The position numbers and the translations under genes were made by a program. Source: Leucosporidium creatinivorum (lineage: Eukaryota > Basidiomycota > Microbotryomycetes > Leucosporidiales > Leucosporidiaceae). From it: 64,000 nucleotides of DNA. The notes beneath the pieces are model-generated. The model was given only the letters and a program-made list of their open reading frames with translations. It did not search any database and had not been told where the DNA came from. Numbering within the stretch: the stretch's first letter is position 1; every line of letters begins with the position of its first letter. Shown here piece after piece: positions 33,722 to 44,856 of this stretch. The stretch is taken from contig BCKL01000021.1 of assembly GCA_001600635.1 (NCBI GenBank), positions 412,602-476,601 on the forward strand, in the 5' to 3' direction.

Positions 33722-34913
33722 ATGACCGAAGCACTCTCCCTTCACGTCGGAGGCATCCAAACGCAGATCTATGGACTACAGCACCTCACCGCCTCGACCG
33801 AAGGCCTCGCCGTTCTCTTTTTCTTACATGGTCGATTCGGCTCGGCGGCCGAGCGCAACATGGTCAAATGGTCCAACTCGTTTGTCTCACACGCGGCTGC
33901 TGAACGAGAGAAGGCTGGTGGAAAGGGAAAGCAGCTCGTAGTCGTCACGTTTGACCAGCGGAACCATGGCGAGCGAACGGTCGACTCGGAGAAGAACAAG
34001 GGCTGGCGCGAGGGCAAGACCGAGGCGGAGGGGCTTGACAATGAGGCGCATGCGGTCGACATGCTGGCTATCCAGAGTGAGTTCGACTTCCTTTCGCTGT
34101 CCGTAAGCTCAATGCTGACCCCATCCGTCGTTTCATAGCGGGCACTGCTCGGGATGTGTCCTTCCTCATCGACTTCCTCGAGCCTTCACTTTGGCCGAAC
34201 GGCGAGCAGACCGTCACTGATTGGTGGTGCACTGGCGTCTCCCTCGGCGGACACTCGACCTGGCTCGCTTTGGCTCATGGTGGGTTCGGCGATGTCGCTT
34301 CTGCTCCACCTCGCAACCTCACGCTTCCGAGCCGTCATTAGCGGTGCGGCTTGCTATCGAGCTACTGATGCTAACCTCCCTTCTTCAACGTCCTCTCCAT
34401 CTCCATCACTACAGAGCCACGCATCAGCCTCGGCATCCCCATCATCGGCTCTCCCTCAGTGCTCGACCTTCTCTCCCACCGCGCTGCCAACCTGCCAGCT
34501 CCCCACGGCCCGCTTCCAGTAGCAGCACCCTACTTTCCTGCATCCCTACTCCGTCTCATCAAGCGGGACGACCCCATCAACGTCCCTCGGGGGATCTGGA
34601 AGGGAAGGAAGATTCTCGTTCTGAGCGGAGGAGCGGACGACTTGGTCAGCTATGTGCATGGAGCAACGAATCGACTCGTTGACGTGCTCAAGGGCGACCA
34701 GGGTGTTGGCAAGGATGGCGTGGTCGACGTCTGGGTGCAGGAGGGAACGTGAGTCGCTCGTTTGGCTTCGGCGGAGCAGAACTTGGTCGCTAATCTCCTT
34801 TCCTTCATAGTGGACACAAGTTCTCGAACGAGATGGTCGACCGAGCCAACAGCTTCCTGTGGGAGCACGGGCTTCGATCGGCCGACTCGGCGAAGGCGGG
34901 CGCGAGGATGTAG
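33722..34913 (+). CDS. alpha/beta hydrolase
   Basis: Start ATG 33722 (MTEALSLHVGGIQTQIYGLQ), stop TAG 34911-34913. LFFLHGRFGSA is the oxyanion-hole strand, VVVTFDQRNHGER the following strand, GVSLGGHSTW the nucleophile elbow (GxSxG with Ser), GGADDLVSY carries the likely catalytic Asp, and GTGHKFSNEMVDRA supplies the catalytic His after splicing. The triad order and spacing fit a serine hydrolase/esterase of about 320 residues. No signal peptide. Three introns; one at about 34281 joins LALAH to EPRISLGIPI. Substrate not predictable. Confidence 0.86.
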
Positions 34914-35276
34914 GAATGGCTGACAGCTAGGCTGTATCGAACATTCTTTGCGATGGAGTTGCTCCGTATAGTGCTCGAGCGTGGGATTCAAGCGGTGCCG
35001 ATGCCTGACTCCACCATGAGGTGAACGGGTCGTCGGCCGAGTATGGCTTGCGAGCAGCTCGGCGCAAAGTTCTGACATTGAAGATGGCCTCTGTTCGCCC
35101 AGTGAGCACCGAATCAGCTCTCTCACAGCTTTCTGTCTAGCCTCGGTGCGCATGTGGTGTATCACACTTCTTGAGCCGACGACTTGGTCCCGCTCGACCC
35201 CCGGTCGCCTTTCTCCCTCCCACCATCACCTCGTCGCTCCACCTCGCCGACTCGTCGACTACGGGAGCAGCTAGCA
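34914..35276. other. intergenic; promoter of SANT protein A, duplicated upstream of SANT protein B
   Basis: The last 95 bases or so (from about 35180) are nearly identical to 53762-53858 upstream of the paralogue. No other feature. Confidence 0.6.
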
Positions 35277-36848
35277 ATGGAACCCAGCTACTTCTTGCAG
35301 CCCAACAACCAGCTCGAGGACTTTGCTCAGCATTGGAGCAGCAATCAGCAGCAGCAGCTTGAACCAGCTCAGCAGACGAGGAGGAACGAGCTCGAGGACG
35401 CGTCGGCGGATCAATGGGCCGATTTTGGCGGAGCAGACAGCTACCTTGGTGGACAGGGAAGAACCAGATCGAGCTTGGGTACAGAGAGTGAGTTTGCTCG
35501 TGCTCGCGGGCCCCGAGCGTGTGAGAAGCGCGAGCCTGAAGCGGACGGAGGGCTGAGGGCTGACGGCTGGCTTGCTACGCTGCAGACCCGTACGAGCTAC
35601 CTCCGGGGCAGATCGACCCTTCTCCCATGGTCCCTCGCATGGTCTTCAGCGGCCCTGCGCCCACGCTAGCTTCGCCGAGTCCCATTCCAGCTGAGTCGGC
35701 GCCTCAACGTCAGCAAGGCTCCCACGTTTCGCTTTCGAGAGCTCTGCTGACGCTCTTTCACACTATAAAGAAACCCCCCAACCCGTCAAAACTGGGGCTT
35801 GGGACGCCGAGGAAACGAGCCGCCTCCTGCACCATGCCAGCTTCACCGAGACGAACTGCTGGAACGACATTTACCCTCAACTGCAGACGAACCGCACTCT
35901 CGAGAGCGTGAAAGGACAGCACGCGAGATACAAGATCTGCTACTACCATCCTGAGGGTGAGCCGGTCGCCCTCTCTATCCGACTCGAGGCTGAGCCGTTC
36001 CCCGCCCACAGTCACTCGCTCGTTCGACTCCTCACCGGCGCCGAGGATCATCGGTGGGCTCCTCCTACGTTGACTCAACTCGTCTGGTCCCAACTGACAC
36101 ACTTCTCTGCCTTGCAGGCCCCGCTCCATCGCCCGATTGGAAGCCATGGCACCCGACCGAGCACGAAACGTTGGTCGCCATGCTCAAACCCACTGGAAAT
36201 CAGAACTGGAGCGCGATCCAGAAGGCTTTGGGGACAGGCAGGAGCGTTATGGAGCTTCAGCGTCACGTCGGGATGCGCAAGGGATCCCGCTCGGACGCTG
36301 CCAGTGAGTGGGCCCCGAGTTGAGGGTTTCGAGCTCTGAATGACCCTGTTCTCTCCTCAGAGACCTTGGCTACCACCGCTACGAGCGTTGGATGCGTCGA
36401 GTCCACCCCCAACCGACCTGCCTCCCTTCCAGCACCTCTCAACGCCAACGTCGCCGAAGGAGGCGGAGCGGCACCCTCTCCGAACTCGGTCTACCAGGGC
36501 TCTGCGACAGCCGCCGCTCCTCCTCCTCACCATAGCACCACCCTCCCTTACTTCCCTACGCCCCAAGCGATCGCCGCGCCCATTTCCGTCCCCGCCGCCC
36601 TCTACAACCTCCTCTCAGCCATCGCCGACATCCTCGCGCCGACCGAATCTTCCGCCTCCGAGCAGGCGCATCTGCCCCAGCTGTTGCTCTGCGGACGCTG
36701 CAGTAATCCGATTGTGGTGCTGGGAGAGAAACGTGGAAGTGAGCAGGAGGAAGGCGAGGGTGAGTCGACGAAAAGGAGGAAGGTCGGCGATCTAGGGAAG
36801 GAGGGAGCAGCGGGCGAGGATGGGCAAGATTTCGGGGGCTGGGCTTGA
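35277..36848 (+). CDS. two-module SANT/Myb-like protein A
   Basis: Start ATG 35277 (MEPSYFLQPNNQLEDFAQHW), stop TGA 36846-36848; five exons. The N-terminal exon is Gln-rich. After an intron with a GTCAGC donor and a GCTGACG branch (about 35709-35769) comes a SANT-like module, AWDAEETSRLLHHASF to HARYKICYYHPE. A second follows (WHPTEHETLVAML to LQRHVGMRKG). A Ser/Pro-rich linker leads to a C-terminal helix LYNLLSAIADIL, a CGRCSNPI (CxxC) knuckle, a KRRKV nuclear-localisation-like cluster, and a GGWA end. The same C-terminal plan recurs in paralogue B. DNA binding in the nucleus is inferred; no named family is recognised beyond SANT/Myb. Confidence 0.72.
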
Positions 36849-37063
36849 GTGGGATTGTGCTTGCTGCTGAGAAGGATAGATACTGCGTGCGTTGCTTGAA
36901 ATAAAGATTGGACTCGAAGGGACCTGTCGGCGCAACACGAGCGAGCGCTATCGCCGAGCTGAGCTCGGCCCATCTGCTACTCCCTTTCGCTCTCTGCTAC
37001 AGCTCGCGAGGGGCAGGGTGAAAAGCGAGCTTTCCTGAGCTATCTTATGCAGTGTACTATGCT

Positions 37064-40000
37064 TTACTGCTCCTCATCCTCTTCATTGACGGTGTCGAGC
37101 CCAACTTCCTCCTCGTCTCCTTGGCTTTCTCCCTCCCAATCTTCATACTCCTCTTCTCCATCCTCTCCATCCTCCTCCTCGAAGTCCTCTTCATCATCAT
37201 CGAAGCTCTCCTCCTGCTTGATCCCGAATCCGCCGAACGAGGTTGGCGTCGAGGAGGAAGTAGGAGGAGCGCCGAAGCTGAGTGTCTGGAAGCCTTGCAC
37301 CTGCTTCGGCGGTGGGATCGACGAGGTGGTGGTCGAGGTGGACCAGAACGAAGCTGGGTCGACAGCAGGCGCCGATGGGGATCCGCCACTCCTCAGCTGA
37401 ACGGCCGACGAATGAGCTCGAGATGAGCCGCTGCCTCGAGCTCGCGGGGCCGGAAGTGCTCCGGGGGTGGTGGGCGGCGAAGAGGTGGTGGTGGATGGAG
37501 CGAAGGAGAAGGAGATGGGAGCTTTGAAAGTGAGGGGAGGTGGGGTGCCCTCAGCTGGAGGGGGAGCGGCGGTGGGGAGGGTCCAGCTCGGCGTCGAAGC
37601 TTGAGGGGTCGTCGAAGGGAAGGCGGGGGAGCTGAAAGACAGCTGAGTCGGCTTGCTCGAGAAGGAAGTAGTAGGCTTGACGGGAGTTGGCGCGACGGCT
37701 GAAGGAGGAGGGGGAGGGCGACGAGGGCGAGGCAGGCGTCCGGCGGTGATGGCACCTTGAGCGAAGGCGAGGTTGAGGTCGACAATGTCGTTGGTCGTCC
37801 TGGCACTCGAGGTAGACTCCTCGGCGGCTTGGTTGAAGAGTGGCGCCTTCCTCACGCTCAGCAGGGAAGCCTTGAGACCGGCGAGGCGACGCTCAGCCTC
37901 AAGTGCCCGCTTGGCAATCTGGACAGCTTCCGGCTTGACGACGACCGACTTGGTCTTCGTGCTGGGCGAAGCTCGGAAGACGCTAGAGCTGAGCGAGTCC
38001 TCGGCGGTGGCGATGGAGGGCGAGCGGTGACGAGTCGAGAGAGCCACCGAAGAGGGCTGCAGGCGAAGAAGGTCGAGGCGGCCGGCGAGCGAGTCGAGCT
38101 CGAGTGCTTTCTCGTGAGCGGCAGCCGTGACGTTACGGATTGAGCGATTGATGGTGTCGAGCGAGGGAGCTCTGTGAAAAGAAGCGGTCAGCAAGGAGCA
38201 GAACAAGGAGGAACAATGCCGAGCGAACTTGAACGACGAGCGACCGTTTCGCTCCTCCATCATCTTGTCCTTAAGAGAGACAACGTGATCCTCGACTTGC
38301 TCGACTCGGGTACGAACCGCCTTCGCAGAGAGGGAGGGGACAGAGTTAGCTCTCGGCGGTGGTAACCAGGCGACGACGTGACTCACCTCCATGGCTAGAC
38401 GGATCTTCTTCTGGTTCTCAACCTGCTCGGGACCGAGTTGCCTCACGCGCACCATCTTGGCGAAGACGGGGTCCGACCTCGCGCGAATAAAGCGGGCGGC
38501 TTCCTCGCGCTTCGTCTCGGCTTCGAAACGAAATGCTGGTCAGCGTAAGAAACTTGGAAGCAGTAAAACGAGAGCTCACCCTTCAGAATCAAGCTCTGCA
38601 GCTCTGCCGCTTGCCTCTTCTGCTGCTGAGCCTTCTCGACCAACTCGCGCACGCTCGGCTCGATCTTCTTGGTCGCCTCCCTCAACTTACCCAAGTCGCC
38701 GAGGGACCAGTACTTGTCGTCGTAGTTGATGGGCTGGTCGTTCTCGGTGGGCTGGTACGCCTGTCCAATGTCCTTGACGAACGACTTGATGATGGTCGAG
38801 TTCTCGCGGAGCTGTTCAAGGAGAGGGCAGAGTCAGCGCTCGATCTCGACGTCGAAAGTAAGAGCAGAAGGCGACTCACAATCTCGAAGTCCTTCTCGAC
38901 CCTCAGGTAGGCCTTCAAGAACTCTCCTGCCATGCCCGTCTCCTGCACTTGAGGCTTCTCGGCCTTGACGAGCGCTGAGCCGAGCTTGGGGGTCGAAGCT
39001 GAAGCGAGCGAGGGGCCGGATCTCTGCGGTGTGGCAGGAGCCGCGGTGGGTGCGGGCTTCGGTGTGGCGGTAGGGGCGAGAGTTTGAGCTTGGGCGAAGG
39101 GTGAGGGTGAGGAAGAGGTAGTCGGAGTGGCGAAGGGAGAAAGGGAAGGCGTAGGGAAGGCCATGGCGGGAGCGGGCGACGGAGCGGATGCTGCAGGCCT
39201 GGAGACGCCCTGGAACCCACCGAACATGGACGAAATGGACGAAGGAGCAGGGCTCTGCGGCGCCGAAGGAGGGAGGGGAGTCTTGGTAGCTGCCGCCATC
39301 GGGGGAGCGAGAGCGAATGGCGAAGGCGTGGTTGAGGGCGCGGACGATGCGAAGCTGAGCGGCGACTTGATAGGAGGGACGGTGGTAGCTGAGGGGGCGA
39401 GGAAGCTGCTCGAAGGCCCCGCCGAAAGGGGCGAGGACGATTTAGGCGCGTTGCTCTTGAGGTTGAAGAACGAGGCTGGCGCGGGTGCTGAGGTGGGAGT
39501 GGTAGTGGAGGGGGTCGAGCTGGCAAATCCTCCAAAGCCGAACGATGTGGCTGGCTTAGCGGCAGGTTCCTCCTTCTTGCCCTCGGCGGTCGGCTCCTTT
39601 TTCTCGCTCGTAACCGCTGGCGTTCTAAAGCCTCCGAAGAGCGACTTGGGCGCCTCGTCTTTCTTCTCCTTGTCCTCTGCCTTGACCGCCACGGTGGGAG
39701 TACCACCGAACCCACTGAAAGCGGGCTTCGATACCTCCACAGCAGGAGCCGTCGACGCCGAAGCGAAGCTGAACGCTGGGGCCGAGACGGCGGGAGTGGT
39801 GGCCGGCGACGAGCTGGCGAATGCAGAGAAGCCGCCAAATGGCGACGAGGCGGGCTTGTCGATCGTCGAAGCTGGGGTGGTGGAGGTGCTCGGCGAAGGA
39901 GTCGGTGCGAACGAGAAGGGCGACTTGGCGGCTGGGGGAGCCGAGGTGGCGAAGGAGAAGGCGGGTGCAGTAGTGGAAGCTGGAACTGGTGCGGGAGATG

Positions 40001-43000
40001 GCGAAGGGGAAGGGGAAGGAGAGGGAGGAGCTGGAGAGAGGCGGGAGAGGAGGGAAGGCGCCGCCGCTGGCGTAGGAGTCGATTCCCCGTCGTCCTTGCT
40101 CTCGTCTTGCTCTTGGTCGTCCTGATCGTCTTCCGACTCGCCCTCGTAGTGCACCTCCTCCTCAGGGTCCTCCCCATCATACTGACCCTCGCCCTCCTCC
40201 TCATCATACTCCTCTCCATACTCTTCTCCATCCTCATCATCATACTCTCCTCCATCTTCCTCATCATACTGCTCCTCCCCCTCTTCATCTCCTCCTTCTT
40301 CTTGCTGCTCAGCCTGCTCAACTCTGCCCAACAAGCTGCCATGCTCGGCGGACGGGGTTTGAGGCGGCGAAGAAGCGAATCCGAAGAGGGACTTGGTCGT
40401 GCTGCTAGGAGTGGTGGTGGTGGTGGTGGTGGGGAGGGGGGCGGCAGTGGGAGTTGTAGGCTTGTCGGCGGGGGCAGGTGAGGAAGGAGGAGGGGTGGTC
40501 GATGGCTGCTGCGCAGAGAGGGAGTCAGCGAGCGACTCGAGCGTCACAGGAGTACGACGAGAGTGGAATCAGCGGACCTTGTCCTCCTGCTCGATCTCTT
40601 GCTTCTTCCCCCCCACCACCTCCTCATCCTTCTTCCCCTCCACCTTCGGCGCTGCGCTCCCAAACGAGAACCCCGCACTCGGCTTCAACGCCGAGCCAAA
40701 CGTGCCAAATCCACCCGCTGGAGGTGTCTTGACCATCGTAGGTGTCGCCGCGCCAAAGATGGAAGTGCCGAGGGGCTGAGACGTCGCGGGTGAGGCAGAG
40801 GGAGCGCCGAAGCCGAGTCCGCCGAGACCGAATGCCGAACTCGAGGGGGTGGTCATGGTCGAGACTGCTGTAGAGCATGGGGAGAGTCAACTCATCGCTA
40901 GAGGCACACGATACTAGGGTAGAACGAGAAACTCACCATCCCCCTTCCCCTCCTCCCTCTTCTCCAAGCTCCCCTTTGCCTCCCTCATGCTCTGCATCAA
41001 GTCCAACCCCTCCTTCGTCGGCTCCAGATCGGGCGGCTCGTCCGCTCGGACCTTCTTCTCATCATCCTCATCTTCTTCTTCTTCTTCTTCTTCATCGTCG
41101 TCCGAGTCGGCCGAGGGACGCGACGAGAAGGGCGAGGAAGACTTGGAGGGCGTACCAGCTGGAGAGGCAGCAGAGGAGACGCCTCCAGCTCCGAACGCAG
41201 ACCCCGAACCTCCGGAACCGAAAGCTGAGCCGCCGGTGCCGAACGCCGAGGGGCCGGTCGTAGTCTTCGGCGTGGTCGAGGATGCGCCGCCGAAGATGCT
41301 CTTGCCGCCTCGAGCCCCAGCTCCCGCGCTCGCGAAAGGACTCGCTCCCCCCGCAGCAGAAGCGAACGGACTACCCCCTCCTCCTCCCGTCGAAGCGAAC
41401 GGACTTGGCCCCGTCGGCGCAGAGGAGAAAGCAGTGGGCTTGGAGAAGGCGCCGAACCCGCCTCCGCCTGCGGTGGGGGAGGAGGAGGAGGAAGTAGCGG
41501 CGGCTACGGCTGCTGAGCCGAAGCCGGCGAAACCACCGCCTGAGGTGGTGCTGGAGGGAGTACCGAAGGGGGACGCGCCGAATGCTGGAGCTGAGGTGGC
41601 GGAGGGGGCGCCGAAGGGGGATTGGCCGAAGGCGGGCGTCGAGCTGGAGGGTTTGGACGTCGAGGGAGTGGCGCCGAAGGGGGAGGATCCAAACACCGGT
41701 GTAGAGGTCGTCGTCGTCGTTATCGTTGTCGAGGGCGCCGAGGAGAAAGCGGATGTCGCGGCGAAGGGAGAGGCGCCGAACGCCGGCGCCGGCGCTGTCG
41801 ACGTCGACGTCGAGCCGAACGTCGGTGCTGGTGCCGATGCCGAGGTCGCCGCTGTACTCGAGGTCGGAAGAGCACTAGAACCAAACGCCGACTGTCCAAA
41901 CGCCGGCGCCGCCGCCGCTCCAAACGCCGATCCTCCAAACGCGCTGCTGCTCGTCTTGCCCGCTCCTCCGAACGCCGATCCTCCTCCTCCTCCTCCTCCT
42001 CTCCCAAAAGCGCTGGTCGTGGGCGCAGCAGGCGTCGTCGCCGCCGCCGCAGCCCCAAACGCAGGGGACGCAGCGAACTTGGTCCCACTGCCAAAGATAC
42101 TGCCCCCTCCGCCTCCGCCTTCGGCTGGCTTGGGAGCAGCAGCGGCGGCGCCGAAGGGACTGGCACTCGCCCCTCCTCCTCCGCCGAAACCGGCGAACCC
42201 CCCTCCTCCTGCTCCGGCGGTGGGTGTAGCAGAGGGCGTAGCGCCGAAGGAGGCGAACCCCCCTCCGGCGGTCGAGGTGGTGGTGGTGGTGGAAGAGCCG
42301 CCGAAAGGGGAGCTACCGAACGCAGGCGTCGCGCTTGATGGTGCGCCGAAGGGTGAGGCTCCGAAAGTGGGTTTGGCCCCGAAGGCAGGTGCTCCGAAGC
42401 CGGTTGAGCTGGAGGAGGAGGAGGGGACGGCGAAAGGCGAGGCTGAGGGGGCGCCGAATGGATTGGAGGTGGAGGTGGAAGTGCTGAAGGGGTTGGCCTG
42501 AGCTGTAGGAGCGGGAGTGGGAGCGGGAGTGATGCTCATCGCTTCTGCGTCTCCCTGCTGTGACTGTGCGGCGACGGCGGGGGGAGCAGAGTCGGCCAGC
42601 TCCTCCTGACTCAACACGTCGAGCCAAGGGGCCCATCTCATCCCCTCGTACTTCTCCTCCCCGTTCCCTCCGCTCGGCATCTCATTCCCCACGCGCCAGG
42701 AGACGAGCACGCCCTCGGAGGTATAGACCCATACCTCTGGCTTTCCTTGCCCTGCTCCAGCCTCAGAGCTGAGGACCAACTCGAGCGCGAGGGGACAGAC
42801 GTCGGACCCTTCGTCGGTGAGGGGGAGGGAGGGGCGCGAGGTGTCGGGGAGGAGGAGGGAGGACCATGAGCTTCCGGATCCGGAGAGGGATTGGGATTGG
42901 GATTGGGATTGGGATTGGGATTGGGATTGCGAGAGGACGCCGACGTCGGTGGAGGGGGAGGAGGCGAGGAAGAGGAGGTGCGAGTAGGGGTTCCTATTGC

Positions 43001-44552
43001 CGTTCGCCCATGCCGCATCTGTGTCNGNGNGNGNGNGNGNGGGGGGGGGGGGGGGGCGGGCGAGAGAAGAGAGAGCGGAGAGAGAGAGAGAGCGGAGAGG
43101 CGAACGAGAAGGAGAGAGAGAAGAAACACTGGACGTACCAATTCCTGAACCGCCCAACCCACCTCCTCGGCCCTCTCTCCATCATCCCAAACGCCGGCGT
43201 CGGGTCCATAAACCTGGTATACTCGACTTCCCCTCCGACACTTTTACTAAGGACAAATACCTCCTCCTCGTGGTCCGGTTCGGCGCCTGCGCCCGGCTGC
43301 GAGGGCCGACCATAAATCACGAGCCAAACGGTATTCTCCAACCACTCGAGCGCTCGGACTTGCCACTGTCCTCCCATTTCGAGTAGCGAAGGTGGGAGAG
43401 GGAGTTGCGCGCTCTTCTGCTGGCCTTCGGGAGTCCATTGGCTGATCCCTCCCGATTGGGTGCCCAGCGTGACTTGCTTGCCCTTGACGGACCAGGCGAG
43501 CGCGGTGGGAGGGGAAGGGAGCGGAGGGAAGGGAGTGGTGAGGGCGAGGGTTGAGAGGTTGTAGAGGTGGAGGGTTTGGGAGGTGGAGAGACCGAGGAGG
43601 AGGGGGGAGGAGGGGGAGGGGCAGGGGAGGAGGTGGGTGAGGGGGGAGGGAAGCGAGGGTAAGAGGTGCGAGGGGGTGGGCTGGATTGTCGGTCGGAGGG
43701 AAGCGGGAGGGGGTTTAAGCGAACGCTCGTCGGCGCCGAGCTGGACAGCGACAAAACTCACGTTGCCTTCTACCAAACTTTTGAGCCTCCAGACGCCGAG
43801 GGTGCCGTCGCGGAGAGCAGCGACCACGGCTTTGTCACTCGTAGCGAACTTGAGGTGGTCTACTGGGGCTGTGGTGGGGATTTCGAGGGTGGGAGGGACG
43901 GTCGGAGTGGTGTGCGCGGGGGTGGTGCTGAAGGTGGAGAGGAGGAGGGAGAGGGGGAAGAGGGAGAAGCCTGTAGCATTGTATGGGGGGTCAAGGGAGT
44001 TAGCGGGTAGCTCGGTGTAGGGCGGTAGGTGAGGAGCGAGCAGCTGCCTCTGACGCGCGAAGGAGGCGGCCAGATCCGCCCGGGTGACTCCGTAGAGCAC
44101 TGTAGCGAGCTGCAAGATCTTTTGGATCGTCCCGACTTAGCTCGGCAACTGCCTCTGCTCCGCTACAGCTTCCCCCATCCACTTCTTTCCAGCTCAACGC
44201 GTCCACCTCGTCTGGGCGCCCCCAGCTCCCTCTGTAGCGCATGCAATTCACCTTGATTGGTCCCAGCGACACACCAGCCAAAGGTATTGCTAACGGCGAG
44301 TAACGCCGCTCCCTGATTGTTGGTCCCATTGCCATTGGCATTGGCAGGGCTGAGGATGAGAGGTTGAGGAGAGAGACGGAGCGTGACGCCTTGAGTTGGC
44401 GGGGTGAGGGTGAGGTACTGGAGAGGTACAGGGGAGTCAGCTGTGAGCTGGAGAGGTACAGAATGGGAGGAGAGAGGGGAAAGACTGACGGGAGCATCCT
44501 GTTCAACTGCTTCCACCTCGGTTGAAGAGGACGAGGTGAGTTGCACTTCCAT
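37064..44552 (-). CDS. NUP159: large FG-repeat nucleoporin, Nup159/Nup214-like
   Basis: Start ATG 44552 (MEVQLTSSSSTEVEAVEQDA), stop TAA 37064-37066; roughly 2,200 residues. The N-terminal ~480 residues form a WD-type beta-propeller (ALLAVSNTFGWCVAGTNQ, DHLKFATSDKAVVAALRDGT), as in cytoplasmic-face Nup159/Nup214 that docks the mRNA-export helicase Dbp5. A Gly/Ala/Ser-rich region with dozens of FG, PFG and SAFG repeats follows (about 40920-42540), then acidic blocks, further FG-like repeats, and a coiled-coil segment (38400-38900: AKMVRVRQLGPEQVENQKKI, VEDHVVSLKDKMMEE). It ends in a second FG/acidic tail. The hexanucleotide repeat at 42888-42935 codes alternating Ser-Gln. An intron near 43021-43140 holds ambiguous bases and poly-C as its pyrimidine tract. 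Nup159 versus Nup214 naming is a matter of orthology not settled here. Confidence 0.86.
42888..42935 (+). repeat. (GGGATT)n hexanucleotide repeat in nucleoporin coding sequence
   Basis: About seven tandem copies of GGGATT on the plus strand; on the coding (minus) strand they encode a Ser-Gln run. Length is a multiple of three, so copy-number change would keep frame. Confidence 0.9.
43026..43056 (+). repeat. unresolved (GN)n and poly-G run inside a nucleoporin intron
   Basis: Alternating G and N is followed by about 16 G. On the coding strand it lies immediately before an ACACAG acceptor, so it is the pyrimidine tract of the intron rather than coding sequence. Confidence 0.85.
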
Positions 44553-44856
44553 CTTGGGCTGTTGGGAGAGCTAGTAGCTGATCCTGTAGCCTTGTACCTC
44601 GCTGACCGAGTCGGATCAATTGCCGACGAGCGGGAACGGGCCAAAGGGAGAAAGACAAGCGAGCTCCTTCAACTTTCCAGCTTGACAATTGACAAGGCTC
44701 TGTACTCGACCAGATTTCTCTCTACTTTGCAAGCTGTCTTGCTACAGCTTATTTCGCTCGCCTATTTGCTACTATCGACCTACACCCCTCCTTCGCCTCC
44801 GCTTCTTCACCACTTCAGCTCCCCTCCTCCGTCGACATCGCTCCAAACGACGAATC
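44553..44856. promoter_or_regulatory. divergent promoter, nucleoporin / TRM1
   Basis: 304 bases between divergent start codons. It contains a CTACAGCT octamer at 44742-44749 and pyrimidine-rich DNA before ATG 44857. Confidence 0.45.

Noticed and set aside
37052-37426. hydrophobic plus-strand frame (LLLILFIDGVEPNFLLVSLA), also at the 27.6-27.9 kb copy
   Set aside because: Antisense of the acidic nucleoporin C terminus; the matching copy is explained by duplication, not by selection on this frame.
39127-40125. 332-residue plus-strand open frame
   Set aside because: Antisense to the second FG-like region of the same nucleoporin; composition reflects the repeat, not a protein family.
40107-40481. 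hydrophobic Leu/Ile-rich plus-strand frame resembling a membrane protein
   Set aside because: It is the complement of the Glu/Asp/Tyr-rich acidic block of the nucleoporin, which reads as Leu/Ile/Phe in that frame.
40987-42501. 504-residue plus-strand open frame
   Set aside because: It is the antisense shadow of the low-complexity FG region of the nucleoporin; Pro/Ala/Gly/Glu-rich, no domain, no splice logic.
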